DNA of 61,781 nt. It comes from Syntrophobacter sp. SbD2 (lineage in GTDB: Bacteria; Desulfobacterota; Binatia; UBA9968). The notes beneath the pieces were generated by a model that made no database searches, was not told where the DNA came from, and was given only the letters and a program-made list of their open reading frames with translations. The translations under genes and the position numbers were made by a program. The DNA lies in contig CAMDBU010000012.1 in assembly GCA_945889495.1 (NCBI GenBank), positions 1 to 61,781 of the forward strand, given 5' to 3'. Below, piece by piece: positions 26,352 through 36,175 of this stretch. Within the stretch, counting starts at the first letter, position 1; every line of letters starts with the position of its first letter.

Positions 26352-28535
26352 GTGAGTGGAAGCACAGCTCGTCTTCAGGCCATTGAGGCCGTGACCAATT
26401 ATCATCCGGTAACCGCGCCGCTATCGTTTTCGAAGGTTTCGGCCACCGAGTTCTTCGGCGCCAACGTCTTCAACAAAACCGTCATGAAGGCGCGCCTGCC
26501 CAAACCGGTTTACCGTTCGTTGCTCAAAACCATCGACACCGGCTCGGTCCTCGACCCATCGATCGCCGACGCCGTGGCCGCGGCTATGAAGGACTGGGCC
26601 ATCGAGAAAGGCGCCACCCACTATGCCCATGTATTTTATCCGTTGACGGGCTTCACGGCGGAGAAGCATGACAGCTTTTTATCGCCCGACGGCGACGGTG
26701 GGGCGCTGGCGGAGTTCGCCGGCAAGACCTTGACCCAAGGCGAGCCCGATGCCTCGAGCTTTCCCAACGGCGGCATCCGCAATACCTTCGAGGCGCGCGG
26801 CTACACCATGTGGGACGTCACCAGTCCGGCCTATATTCTCGAGAACCCCAACGGCATGACGCTATGTATCCCCACCGCCTTCGTTTCCTGGACCGGCGAA
26901 GCGCTCGACAAGAAGACGCCGCTACTGCGCTCGATGCAATCGCTGAACAAGCATGCCCAACGGATACTAAAGCTCTTCGGTCATGAGAAAATCGACACGG
27001 TGGTTTCCTATGCCGGTCCGGAGCAAGAGTATTTCCTGGTGGACCGCCACTTTTTCTTTTCCCGGCCGGATTTGCTCGGCACCGGCCGGACGCTGTTCGG
27101 CGCCCTGCCGCCCAAAGGCCAGGAATTCGAGGATCACTACTTCGGCGCCATTCCCGAGCGCGTGCTCGCCTTTATGCTCGATGCCGAGCGCGAGCTGTTT
27201 AAGCTCGGCGTCCCGGCGAAAACCCGCCACAACGAGGTGGCGCCGGGGCAGTTCGAGATGGCGCCCGTGTTTGAAAACGCCAACCTGGCCACCGACCACC
27301 AGCAACTGACGATGGTCACGCTGCGCCGCGTGGCGGAGAAATATGGCATGGAGTGTCTGCTCCACGAGAAGCCCTTCGCGGGAGTCAATGGCTCGGGCAA
27401 GCATGTGAACTATTCGCTCGGCAACGCGACCCAGGGCAACCTGCTCGATCCCGGCGACACGCCCCACGCCAACGCCCAGTTTCTAGTTTTTTGCGCGGCG
27501 GTGATTCGTGCCGTGCACCGATGGAGCGGTCTATTGCGCGCCGTCGTCGCCACCGCCTCCAATGACCACCGTCTCGGCGCCAACGAAGCGCCGCCGGCGA
27601 TTATCTCGGTGTTCCTGGGCGAGCAGCTCGCCGACATCTTCGAGCAAGTAACCAATGGCGGTGCCACCAGCTCAAAATCAAAGGGCACGCTGACCGTCGG
27701 CGTCGACACCCTGCCGAATTTGCCCAAGGATGCCGGCGACCGCAATCGTACCAGCCCCTTTGCCTTCACTGGCAACCGTTTCGAGTTCCGCGCCGTGGGC
27801 TCGAGCCAGTCCATCGCCGGGCCGCTGGTGGCGCTGAACACGATTCTCGCCGAGTCGCTCGATTTCATCGCCAGCCGCCTCGAACCGGCGGTGGCCGGCG
27901 ATGCGACTAAACTCAACGGCGCGGTGCAAAAAGTTTTGGCCGAGATCATCGCCGAGCATGGCAGCGTGATCTTCAACGGCGATGGCTACTCGCAGGCCTG
28001 GCACAAGGAAGCGGCCCAGCGCGGACTACCGAACTTGCGCTCCTGCGTCGACGCGCTGCCCTTGCTGGGCAGCCCAGAGGCGACGGCGCTGTTCGCCAAG
28101 TACGGCGTGCTCACCGAGCGTGAGCTCCATAGCCGTATGGATATTTACCTCGAGCAATACTGCCTGACGGTGGCGCTCGAAGCGCGCACCACTATCGAAA
28201 TGGCCAGGACCATCGTGTTCCCGGCGGCGATCCGCTATCAGGGCGAACTGGCGGCGACCGGCGCCAACTTGAAGGCGGTGGGCTGCGTCTTCGACACCGC
28301 AACACTCGACAAAGTCACCGCACTGGTGAAAGAACTTCAGGACGGTATCGACACCCTCGAAAGCGCTCTTGGGCACCACGGCGGCAGCTCCAAGCTCGAT
28401 CACGCCCAACACTTACACGACGAAGTGCTCCCCGCCATGGCGGCGGTGCGGCTGGCCGCCGATACCCTCGAAGGTATCGTCGCCGACGACTTGTGGCCGC
28501 TCGCCACCTATCAGGAGATGCTCTTCATCCTGTAG
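26352..28535 (+). CDS. glnN: Type III glutamine synthetase
   Basis: A 727-residue GSIII-type enzyme that makes glutamine from glutamate, ammonia and ATP. Family features seen: '[23 protein letters not shown]' near the N-terminus, '[12 protein letters not shown]', '[10 protein letters not shown]', '[30 protein letters not shown]', '[19 protein letters not shown]' and a long helical C-terminal region. The GTG start at 26352 has GGGAGG upstream. Divergent from glnB, with glutaminase just beyond, so synthesis, hydrolysis and sensing of glutamine are grouped together. Confidence 0.92.
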   Translation: MSGSTARLQAIEAVTNYHPVTAPLSFSKVSATEFFGANVFNKTVMKARLPKPVYRSLLKTIDTGSVLDPSIADAVAAAMKDWAIEKGATHYAHVFYPLTGFTAEKHDSFLSPDGDGGALAEFAGKTLTQGEPDASSFPNGGIRNTFEARGYTMWDVTSPAYILENPNGMTLCIPTAFVSWTGEALDKKTPLLRSMQSLNKHAQRILKLFGHEKIDTVVSYAGPEQEYFLVDRHFFFSRPDLLGTGRTLFGALPPKGQEFEDHYFGAIPERVLAFMLDAERELFKLGVPAKTRHNEVAPGQFEMAPVFENANLATDHQQLTMVTLRRVAEKYGMECLLHEKPFAGVNGSGKHVNYSLGNATQGNLLDPGDTPHANAQFLVFCAAVIRAVHRWSGLLRAVVATASNDHRLGANEAPPAIISVFLGEQLADIFEQVTNGGATSSKSKGTLTVGVDTLPNLPKDAGDRNRTSPFAFTGNRFEFRAVGSSQSIAGPLVALNTILAESLDFIASRLEPAVAGDATKLNGAVQKVLAEIIAEHGSVIFNGDGYSQAWHKEAAQRGLPNLRSCVDALPLLGSPEATALFAKYGVLTERELHSRMDIYLEQYCLTVALEARTTIEMARTIVFPAAIRYQGELAATGANLKAVGCVFDTATLDKVTALVKELQDGIDTLESALGHHGGSSKLDHAQHLHDEVLPAMAAVRLAADTLEGIVADDLWPLATYQEMLFIL

Positions 28536-28669
28536 TTACGCACCGACGATCGCTCTGGCGCACCGGGAGATTGGCGAGGGCGATGAAATACTGCGGTGAT
28601 ATCCTGTAAGCACGGCCGGCCGGTCTGCCTCAAGCCGCTCTTGGCCGGTGCCCTGCACGGAGAGAATCT

Positions 28670-29689
28670 ATGCGTAACGGCAAGATCCAAGTCGGACTCA
28701 TGGGGTTGGGCCAAATCGGTCGGAAGCTCTATCAGCTGGCGGCGCACAGCGACGATCTGGAAATCGTCGCGGTGGCGGATATCGGCAAACCGGAGATTCT
28801 CCACTATCTGCTCAAGAGCGATGCGGCCGACGCAGCCTCCTACGAACTGCGCGACAATTATCTGGTCAATAAAAAATTCTCCACCAGGATGCTGCAAATC
28901 GCCAAGCCTGGCGATGTGCCATGGGATATTTTCGCCGTCGATTGCGTGGTCGACGCCACCGGCCGCTATCGCCGCCGTGAATATCTCGAAACCCACCTGC
29001 AAGCCGGCGCCGGACGGGTGATACTGGCGTCCTTGCCGGCGGAGTCGATCGACCGTGTGCTGGTTCCCGGCATCAATGAAGCGAGCGCCCTGAGTAGCGA
29101 TCGGCTGATCTCCGCCGGTTCGGCAACCACCAACGCCCTGGCGCTGATTTTATATTTTCTCGACGCTGCCCTGGGTGTCGACTACGCAACCATGACCACG
29201 GTGCATGCCTACAGCAGCGATCAATCCTTGCAGGACTACGCCCATGAGGATTTTCGCCGCAGTCGCTCGGCGGCGCAGAACATTATCCCCAACCATAATG
29301 ACTCGCCGCTCTGGGTCGAACGGATCCTGCCGCAATTTGCCGGCAAATTGAGCGGCTACGCCCTCAACGTGCCGGTGCAACAGGGATCGATGCTCGATCT
29401 GACCTGTGTGATGCGTGATCGCGGCGTGACCGCCGGACAAGTAAACCAGGCCATACGAGCCGCCGCCGACAGCCATCCGCAGTTGATCGGCAGCACCGAC
29501 GATCCCATCGTTTCTTCCGATGTCATCGGCTGCCGGCAGTCCTTGCTGTTCGATACCCAAGCGACCCTCAAAGCCGGCGAAAACCTGGTTAAAGTCTTGG
29601 CCTGGTATGAAAGTTTGGGCCATGCCTGCCGGGTGCTCGACGTCGTGCGGCATTACAGCAAACTCGACGGCGCAGGAGGTGTCCGATGA
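28670..29689 (+). CDS. GAPDH-like protein lacking the catalytic cysteine (pseudoenzyme)
   Basis: 339 residues with a type I GAPDH fold: Rossmann motif 'LMGLGQIGRKLYQL' and late motifs 'TTVHAYSSDQSLQDYAHEDFRRSRSAAQNIIP', 'VPVQQGSMLDL', 'LAWYESLGHACRVLDVV'. In place of S-N-A-S-C-T-T-N-C it has 'SAGSATTNALAL', so Ala152 (codon GCA, 29123-29125) replaces the thiol and Ala replaces the second Cys. His179 is kept. It cannot form the thioacyl intermediate. The frame is intact and overlaps the true GAPDH gene by 4 bp (ATGA), so translation is coupled. A regulatory subunit or NAD(P)/metabolite sensor is inferred. Confidence 0.88.
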   Translation: MRNGKIQVGLMGLGQIGRKLYQLAAHSDDLEIVAVADIGKPEILHYLLKSDAADAASYELRDNYLVNKKFSTRMLQIAKPGDVPWDIFAVDCVVDATGRYRRREYLETHLQAGAGRVILASLPAESIDRVLVPGINEASALSSDRLISAGSATTNALALILYFLDAALGVDYATMTTVHAYSSDQSLQDYAHEDFRRSRSAAQNIIPNHNDSPLWVERILPQFAGKLSGYALNVPVQQGSMLDLTCVMRDRGVTAGQVNQAIRAAADSHPQLIGSTDDPIVSSDVIGCRQSLLFDTQATLKAGENLVKVLAWYESLGHACRVLDVVRHYSKLDGAGGVR

Positions 29690-30687
29690 GAGTCGCGATC
29701 AATGGATTTGGCCGCATCGGCCGCACGGTCTTCCGCATCCTCGACAAGCGTGCCGGTGTTGACGTGGTCGCGATTAACGATCTGTTCGACAATCAAGCGC
29801 TGCGTTACCTGCTCCACTACGATACCGTCATGGGCTGCTTCGAAGGCGCGCTCCGGCTCGACGGCGACGATCTGGTTACCGCCCACGGTCGAACCCGCAT
29901 GGTCTGCGAACGCGACCCGCTCAAACTGCCGTGGAACGATCTCGGCATCGATGTGGTCGTCGAGTCCACCGGCATCTTCACCGCCAAGGAGCAATTGACC
30001 CAGCACCTGCGCGCGGGCGCGCGGCGGGTTGTGCTTACGGTACCGGCCAAGGACGCCATCGACTACACGGTGGTGCTCGGCGTCAACGATGACGGACTGA
30101 CGCCCGAACACCGGATTATTTCCAACGCCAGCTGCACAACTAACTGCCTAGCGCCGTTAGCCAAGGTGTTGCACGACTCCTTCGGCATCGTCGAGGGCGT
30201 CATCAACACCGTGCATGCCTATACCAACGACCAGCGTCTGGCCGACGTGCCGCACTCGGACTGGCGGCGTAGCCGTGCCGCGGCGGAAAATATCATTCCG
30301 ACTTCCACCGGCGCCGCCAAAGCGGTCGGCATGGTGTTGCCGCAATTGAAAGGCCGGTTGGATGGCATCGCCGCGCGCGTGCCGGTGCCCGATGGTTCGG
30401 TGGTCGACTTGTTCGTCAAACTGGAGAAAAGCGTCAGCGCCGACAACGTCCATGCCGAGATCAACGCGGCCGCCGAGTCCCAGCGCATGAAAGGCATTTT
30501 GCAATTCGTCGAAGCGCCAGTGGTGTCCTCGGATATTATCGGCAACCCCCATTCATCGATTTTCGACGCCGGATTTACCACGGTTACCGGCGGCAAGTAT
30601 CTCAAGTGTCTCAGTTGGTACGACAACGAATGGGGCTATTCCAACCGCGTCTGCGATTTGCTCGGCTTGATGGCAGCCTGGCAATGA
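29686..30687 (+). CDS. gap: Glyceraldehyde-3-phosphate dehydrogenase, type I
   Basis: A 333-residue enzyme with 'INGFGRIGR' at residues 5-13, 'SNASCTTNCLAP' giving catalytic Cys150, and 'NTVHAYTNDQ' giving His177. It interconverts glyceraldehyde-3-phosphate and 1,3-bisphosphoglycerate. The segment after the first strand reads 'AINDLFDNQALRYLLHYDTVMGCF', as in usual NAD-type enzymes, but coenzyme choice is not certain. AGGAGGTG precedes the ATG, which overlaps the stop of the Cys-less paralogue. DUF2934 follows 67 bp later. Confidence 0.93.
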   Translation: MRVAINGFGRIGRTVFRILDKRAGVDVVAINDLFDNQALRYLLHYDTVMGCFEGALRLDGDDLVTAHGRTRMVCERDPLKLPWNDLGIDVVVESTGIFTAKEQLTQHLRAGARRVVLTVPAKDAIDYTVVLGVNDDGLTPEHRIISNASCTTNCLAPLAKVLHDSFGIVEGVINTVHAYTNDQRLADVPHSDWRRSRAAAENIIPTSTGAAKAVGMVLPQLKGRLDGIAARVPVPDGSVVDLFVKLEKSVSADNVHAEINAAAESQRMKGILQFVEAPVVSSDIIGNPHSSIFDAGFTTVTGGKYLKCLSWYDNEWGYSNRVCDLLGLMAAWQ

Positions 30688-30754
30688 CGCGTCAATGGAA
30701 CGACGCAGGGCGCGCGGCAGCTGATGATATGGGTGAACGAAAGGAGCCTGGGTC

Positions 30755-30967
30755 ATGCAAGCGACAAAGATCGACGTAGACCAAGAGATCCGCCAACTTG
30801 CCTATAGAATTTGGCAGGAGGAGGGCTGTCCAATCGGATCGGACGAACGGCACTGGCTGAAAGCCCAGGATATCTGGCAGCAAACCCATCCGGCGAAAAA
30901 ATCTAGGTCCCAACCTGCGGCAACCAAAAAACCAAGCAAAGCGCGAACGGTTAAAAAGGCGCGCTGA
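30755..30967 (+). CDS. DUF2934 small protein
   Basis: 70 residues. Residues 8-40 ('IRQLAYRIWQEEGCPIGSDERHWLKAQDIW') match the DUF2934 helix pair. A Lys/Ala/Arg-rich basic tail follows ('KKSRSQPAATKKPSKARTVKKAR') that could bind nucleic acid. AAAGGAG precedes the ATG. Such proteins often sit near glycogen or trehalose genes, but no function is established. It converges on the phosphofructokinase gene. Confidence 0.8.
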   Translation: MQATKIDVDQEIRQLAYRIWQEEGCPIGSDERHWLKAQDIWQQTHPAKKSRSQPAATKKPSKARTVKKAR

Positions 30968-31012
30968 GCCACGGCTCGGGCGATTCCATCCGCGTCAAGC
31001 CGAAGCGGGAAT

Positions 31013-32335
31013 TCAGAACCCACCGAGCAGCTGGCTGACAACGGGTTCGAACTGTTTTTTGAATGCTTCCGGCGCAAGCCGCGATTCTTCGCTGGACGCG
31101 GCGCGCGCCAATTTTTCCAGTTTTTGCGGATCTTCGAAATCTTCCCGTTCCAAGCGGATCATGTACTCGCGCGCGATTTTATACGATGGCTTGGCTATGT
31201 CGACGGTACGCACCGTGGTCTTATTGGTCTTGGCATCGAGCAGATCTTCGAATCGGAGATACCCCAATTCGCCGTCAATAAGACAAACCAGAGCGCCGTC
31301 ATAAGTTGCCGTCAGCGGATTTGGCTTGAGGAGAAATTCCACCGCGCCGTAGCCCAAAGTTTTGACGTAATCGCAATCGAAAGCCACCGGCGGCGCGCAG
31401 CGCAGTTCATAACCGACGGTTTTATGCACCACTGTCAGACTCTGGCCGCGCGCCGCGAAGCGCCGCTCGACAATAGTTTTCAAAATATAGGCGAGATCGA
31501 GCTCGGCCAACCGCAAATGGCCGTAGCTGTCGCGTTGGATCTGCACGCCCTCAATGGCGGTCAACTCTTGTTCCGCCATCCGTTCGAGCAATCCTTCGGC
31601 GATCAACGCGACACCGTCGTTACGCGCCCAGAGCGCTTGGCGTTTGAGAATCGCGCCCTCCAAGATAGCGCCCACCGTCTCCAAGTGCACCGGGCCAGGA
31701 AATTCCTCGGGAATCACAGCCAGCGTGGCGCCCGCGGCCTTAGCGACGCCGAGCGTCAAATGACCCGCGGTGCGGCCCATGACGACGATGAAATACCAGC
31801 GACCCGTGGTGCGCGAGTCTTCCATCAAGTTATGGACGATTTCGAATCCCAATTGGCGCGCCGTTTCAAAGCCAAAGGTCGGCGTTTCACCGGGCAGCGG
31901 CAGATCGTTATCGATGGTCTTGGGCACATGGCAGACGCGGATCTGCCCCGCCGAGGCTTGCGCCACCCGGCTCGCCGCGTACATGGTGTCGTCGCCACCG
32001 ATGGTGACCAGGTAACCGATGCCGAGCGCTTTCAATGAATCGACGACCCGGCTTAAATCGGCGCTATTCTTGGTCGGGTTGGCGCGCGAGGTAGCGAGAA
32101 TCGAGCCGCCTTCGAAATGGATGCGCGAGACATCTTCGTGAGCGAGTATTTTGACCCGGTCGGTGCGACCGGCCATCAGATGGGAAAAGCCATCATAAAT
32201 GCCGATCACCGCGTGGCCGCGATTACTCGCCTCGATGGTTACCGCGCCGATGGCGCCGTTGATCCCCGGCGCCGGGCCGCCACCGACCACGATGCCGACA
32301 TGTTTTGCGCCCGTTGAGATCGATGCAACTGCCAT
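31013..32335 (-). CDS. pfp: Phosphofructokinase with PPi-dependent signature
   Basis: 440 residues from ATG 32335 (GAGGAACG upstream); the frame extends further but without domain homology. The N-terminus 'VGIVVGGGPAPGINGAIGA' is the PFK phosphate-donor loop. The two residues that separate donors read Asp116 ('TIGGDDTMYA', Gly104 in E. coli ATP-PFK) and Lys139 ('VPKTIDNDL', Gly124). Asp plus Lys is the pattern of pyrophosphate-dependent enzymes, which are reversible. It would let glycogen-derived hexose phosphate enter glycolysis without ATP. Convergent with DUF2934. Confidence 0.85.
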   Translation of the reverse strand: MAVASISTGAKHVGIVVGGGPAPGINGAIGAVTIEASNRGHAVIGIYDGFSHLMAGRTDRVKILAHEDVSRIHFEGGSILATSRANPTKNSADLSRVVDSLKALGIGYLVTIGGDDTMYAASRVAQASAGQIRVCHVPKTIDNDLPLPGETPTFGFETARQLGFEIVHNLMEDSRTTGRWYFIVVMGRTAGHLTLGVAKAAGATLAVIPEEFPGPVHLETVGAILEGAILKRQALWARNDGVALIAEGLLERMAEQELTAIEGVQIQRDSYGHLRLAELDLAYILKTIVERRFAARGQSLTVVHKTVGYELRCAPPVAFDCDYVKTLGYGAVEFLLKPNPLTATYDGALVCLIDGELGYLRFEDLLDAKTNKTTVRTVDIAKPSYKIAREYMIRLEREDFEDPQKLEKLARAASSEESRLAPEAFKKQFEPVVSQLLGGF

Positions 32336-32758
32336 GGTTTTTCGTTCCTCGCCTGGAAAGCACGCTCCTTGACGATCGACTGCGCGATTGACGCGGTTGG
32401 CCGCAATGATTGTGCCAATGCGCAAGTGAGTGACGCTCGTGCTTCGGCGCAAGACCACTGCTGAATTTTGCTGGCGGTCGACTTATCGAATAGCGCTATG
32501 CTACAAAAACATGCGCCGGCTGATGGTTTAATTGGCAGCGCCAAAATCGCCCTGGCGATTTTGGCGCTGCATCGGGTTATTGCCCGCGCTCTTAGGGCGG
32601 AACAAAACTTGCTCAACTCCAACCGTGGAGTTGCGCTGGCTGGCTGGGAGAAACTACCGTGGCAATTGAGCCAAACCAACGATCCTGCCAACTCCCGTCC
32701 CCTTGATCCCGGCTGGCGCATCTTCTAAGTTGACGTCCGTCAGATAGATTAGAAACCC
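32336..32758. promoter_or_regulatory. Divergent intergenic region with two perfect hairpins, 423 bp
   Basis: GCAGCGCCAAAATCGCC (32535-32551), CT, then its exact complement (32554-32570) is a 17-bp perfect palindrome. CAACTCCA, ACCG, TGGAGTTG (32614-32633) is a second hairpin 43 bp further on. It separates the phosphofructokinase gene from the second transglutaminase module. A structured leader, an operator or a small RNA are all possible; neither hairpin has a T-tract. Confidence 0.6.
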
Positions 32759-35700
32759 ATGTCCATCCATGTTGCGCTGCATCACGTTACCCACTACCGC
32801 TACGATCGCCGGATCAATCTTGGACCGCAAGTGGTACGCCTACGTCCGGCGCCGCACTGCCGCACGCGGATTTTAAGTTACTCGCTGCGCGTAGCGCCCG
32901 ACAAACATTTTATCAACTGGCAGCAGGATCCACAGGCAAACTATCAGGCGCGCCTGGTTTTCCCCGAGCCGACAAGCGAATTTCGTATCGCAGTCGATCT
33001 GGTCGCCGAGATGGCGGTGCTCAATCCCTTCGATTTTTTCCTTGAGCCCTACGCTGAGCGGTTCCCGTTCGCCTACGAGTCCTGGCAACAGAACGAACTG
33101 GCGCCCTACCTCAAACGTGAACCGGTCACGCCGTTATTCCAACGTTATCTAGGGACGATTCCGCGCGCGCCCAAGCGCTGCGTCGATTTTCTGGTCGAGC
33201 TCAATGCCCAACTGGCGCGCCATGTTAAATACCTGATTCGCCTCGAACCGGGCGTGCAAACAGCCGAGGAAACGCTCGCCAAGGGGTCGGGCTCCTGCCG
33301 CGATTCCGCTTGGCTCTTGGTGCAGCTGCTGCGCCATTTAGGACTAGCGGCGCGCTTTGCGTCAGGTTATCTAATTCAGCTCACCGCCGATGTGAAATCC
33401 CTCGACGGCCCTTCCGGTCCGGAAAAAGATTTCACCGATCTGCATGCTTGGGCCGAAGTGTACTTGCCCGGCGCCGGTTGGATCGGCCTCGACCCGACCT
33501 CGGGCTTGTTCGCCGGCGAAGGTCATTTGCCGCTCGCCTGCACACCCGATCCGGGATCGGCCTCGCCGGTGACCGGCGTAATTGACGAATGCCAAGTAGA
33601 GTTTTCCCATGAGATGTCGGTCGCCAGGATCTGGGAAGCGCCGCGGGTTACCAAGCCCTACAGCGAGGAACAGTGGCAAGCCATCGACCGCCTCGGTCAT
33701 GCGGTCGACGCGGATCTAACCGCCAATGACGTCAGACTGACGATGGGCGGCGAACCGACTTTTATCTCGATGGACGATCCCGAAGGTGCAGAGTGGAATA
33801 CCGCGGCGCTCGGCGCCAACAAGCGCCGACTCGCGGCGGAGGTTTACCATCGCCTGCGAAAACGTTACGGCGCCCAGGCTCTGGTCCACTTCGGCCAAGG
33901 CAAGTGGTATCCCGGCGAGCAATTGCCGCGCTGGTCGCTCAGCTGCTTCTGGCGCACGGACGGCGAGCCGATCTGGGTAAATGAAGCACTCATCGCCGAT
34001 GAGACCCAGCCCGGCCAAGCGAGCGCCGCCACGGCGGAGAATTTTCTTGGTGGGGTGGCCCAGCGACTCGGTTTGGACCGACAATTTATTTTTCCCGCCT
34101 ACGAAGATGCACTTTATTATTTATGGCGCGAGCGCCGTTTGCCCGCCAATGTCGATCTGCACGATAGCCGGCTCGAAGACCCCCTCGAACGCGAACGGCT
34201 GGCGCGGCTCTTCAGCCAAGGCTTAGCGCAAGTTATCGGCCATGCCCTGCCGGTGGCGCGCGATTTTACCACTGGACGATGGCGTAGCGGCGCCTGGTTT
34301 TTGCGCTCCGATCGTTGTTATTTGCTGCCCGGCGATTCGCCCATGGGCTACCGCTTGCCGCTCGATTCGTTGCCCTGGACCAGCGCCAACGACTACCCGT
34401 ACATTTTCCCAGTGGATCCGACCCAGCCGGTGACGCCGCTCGGGTCCCATGGACAATTCCTGCTTCAGGCCAGCACAGCGATATCGAACAAAAATGCCCC
34501 GGCGCCAAACCCAGCGCGCGCGCCGGCTAAACATGAAAGCGCCGCGTGGATTTCCCGCACCGCGCTGTGCGCCCAGGCGCGTGACGGCGTGCTGTACATT
34601 TTCATGCCGCCGGTGAGTAGCCTGGAAGACTATCTCGAACTGGTATCGGCCATCGAAGCGACGGCCGAAGCAATGGGCCAGCCCGTGCTCTTGGAAGGCT
34701 ACGAGCCGCCGCGCGATGCGCGTTTGCAAAATTTCCGCATCACCCCCGACCCAGGCGTCATCGAGGTCAACATCCATCCGTCGTCGACCTGGGCGGAGTT
34801 GAGAGAACGCACCACGTTTATTTATGATGAGGCGCGCCAGGCGCGCCTTTCGACCGAGAAATTCATGATCGACGGCCGCCACACCGGCACCGGCGGCGGC
34901 AACCATTTCGCCCTCGGCGGCGCCACGCCGGCGGATTCGCCATGGCTCAGGCGGCCGGACTTATTGCGGAGTTTTTTAAGCTATTGGCACAATCATCCAT
35001 CGCTATCGTATCTCTTTAGCGGCCTGTTCATCGGCCCGACCTCGCAAGCGCCGCGCATCGACGAAGCGCGCAACGATTCGCTGCGCGAACTCGAAATCGC
35101 GTTCCGCGAGATGGAGCGGCGTCAAAATGCACAAAATGCGATGGATGCAAAAGTTTGCCCGCCCTGGCTGGTTGATCGACTACTGCGCAATTTACTCATC
35201 GACGTCACCGGCAACACCCACCGGGCGGAATTCTGCATCGATAAACTCTACTCGCCGGATAGCGCCACCGGACGGCTGGGTTTGCTGGAAATGCGCGCCT
35301 TCGAGATGCCGCCCCACGCGCGCATGAGCTTGACCCAGCAATTGTTGATTCGCGCGCTGGTCGCGCGCTTTTGGAAAACTCCCTACGCGCCGCCGCGTTT
35401 CCTGCGTTGGGGCACGGAACTGCACGACCGCTTTCTGCTGCCGCATTTCATCTGGCGCGACTTCCAAGACGTAATCACGGAGTTAAACCTGGCTGGTTAT
35501 GGCTTCGACGCCGGCTGGTTCGCGCCCCATTTTGAATTTCGCTTTCCCAAGTACGGCGATTTTGCCGTCAATGGAATTGACCTGGAATTGCGCGCCGCCC
35601 TCGAACCCTGGCATGTGCTGGGCGAAGAAGGCGCCCCCGGCGGCACGGTGCGCTACGTCGACTCGTCTTTGGAACGAATCCAAATCAAAGCGACCGGGCT

Positions 35701-36082
35701 GCAGCCTGAGCGCTATGCCATCACCTGTAACCAAGTGCCGCTACCGCTGCATGCCACCGGCACCGTGGGTGAATTCATCGCCGCGGTGCGCTACCGCGCC
35801 TGGCAGCCGCCGACCGCCTTGCACCCGACCATCGGCGTGCACACGCCGCTGACCTTTGATATTATCGACCGCTGGATGAAACGCAGCCTGGGCGGCTGCC
35901 AATACCATGTCATGCATCCGGGCGGCCGCAATTATGAAACCTTTCCCGTCAACGCCTTCGAAGCCGAGAGCCGCCGCCTGGAACGGTTTTCCCGCATTGG
36001 CCACACGCCCGGGATCATGGAAGTTGGCCAGCCTGATATCGACCCGGAGTTTCCCTTCACCCTGGATTTGCGTAAAATCTAA
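32759..36082 (+). CDS. Large transglutaminase-like protein with DUF2126
   Basis: A 1107-residue protein. Residues 1-90 are Bact_transglu_N. Residues ~150-255 form the transglutaminase core with an intact triad: Cys180 ('GSGSCRDSAWLL'), His229 ('TDLHAWAEVYLPG') and Asp245 ('LDPTSGL'). The remaining ~800 residues are the DUF2126 region ('LTMGGEPTFISMDDPEG', 'WYPGEQLPRWSLSCFWR', 'DGRHTGTGGGNHFALGG'). The family is tied to ATP-grasp/alpha-E genes in many bacteria; predicted activity is peptide cleavage or crosslinking. It opens a plus-strand operon with the fusion protein and a third transglutaminase. Confidence 0.9.
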   Translation: MSIHVALHHVTHYRYDRRINLGPQVVRLRPAPHCRTRILSYSLRVAPDKHFINWQQDPQANYQARLVFPEPTSEFRIAVDLVAEMAVLNPFDFFLEPYAERFPFAYESWQQNELAPYLKREPVTPLFQRYLGTIPRAPKRCVDFLVELNAQLARHVKYLIRLEPGVQTAEETLAKGSGSCRDSAWLLVQLLRHLGLAARFASGYLIQLTADVKSLDGPSGPEKDFTDLHAWAEVYLPGAGWIGLDPTSGLFAGEGHLPLACTPDPGSASPVTGVIDECQVEFSHEMSVARIWEAPRVTKPYSEEQWQAIDRLGHAVDADLTANDVRLTMGGEPTFISMDDPEGAEWNTAALGANKRRLAAEVYHRLRKRYGAQALVHFGQGKWYPGEQLPRWSLSCFWRTDGEPIWVNEALIADETQPGQASAATAENFLGGVAQRLGLDRQFIFPAYEDALYYLWRERRLPANVDLHDSRLEDPLERERLARLFSQGLAQVIGHALPVARDFTTGRWRSGAWFLRSDRCYLLPGDSPMGYRLPLDSLPWTSANDYPYIFPVDPTQPVTPLGSHGQFLLQASTAISNKNAPAPNPARAPAKHESAAWISRTALCAQARDGVLYIFMPPVSSLEDYLELVSAIEATAEAMGQPVLLEGYEPPRDARLQNFRITPDPGVIEVNIHPSSTWAELRERTTFIYDEARQARLSTEKFMIDGRHTGTGGGNHFALGGATPADSPWLRRPDLLRSFLSYWHNHPSLSYLFSGLFIGPTSQAPRIDEARNDSLRELEIAFREMERRQNAQNAMDAKVCPPWLVDRLLRNLLIDVTGNTHRAEFCIDKLYSPDSATGRLGLLEMRAFEMPPHARMSLTQQLLIRALVARFWKTPYAPPRFLRWGTELHDRFLLPHFIWRDFQDVITELNLAGYGFDAGWFAPHFEFRFPKYGDFAVNGIDLELRAALEPWHVLGEEGAPGGTVRYVDSSLERIQIKATGLQPERYAITCNQVPLPLHATGTVGEFIAAVRYRAWQPPTALHPTIGVHTPLTFDIIDRWMKRSLGGCQYHVMHPGGRNYETFPVNAFEAESRRLERFSRIGHTPGIMEVGQPDIDPEFPFTLDLRKI

Positions 36083-36089
36083 TAATGCA

Positions 36090-36161
36090 GCGGTTGGCGT
36101 CGCCGGAGATTCTCCACTGACAGAGAAAAACTTCGGTTAGCCGACAGCCGATGCCAACCGC
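36090..36161 (+). repeat. Long-range inverted repeat in the 93-bp intercistronic gap
   Basis: GCGGTTGGC (36090-36098) pairs with GCCAACCGC (36153-36161); the loop contains AACTTCGGTT, a small UUCG-type tetraloop hairpin. It lies 14 bp before the start of the fusion gene and could tune its translation relative to the gene upstream. Confidence 0.45.
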
Positions 36162-36175
36162 GGCGATTTTTAGCC

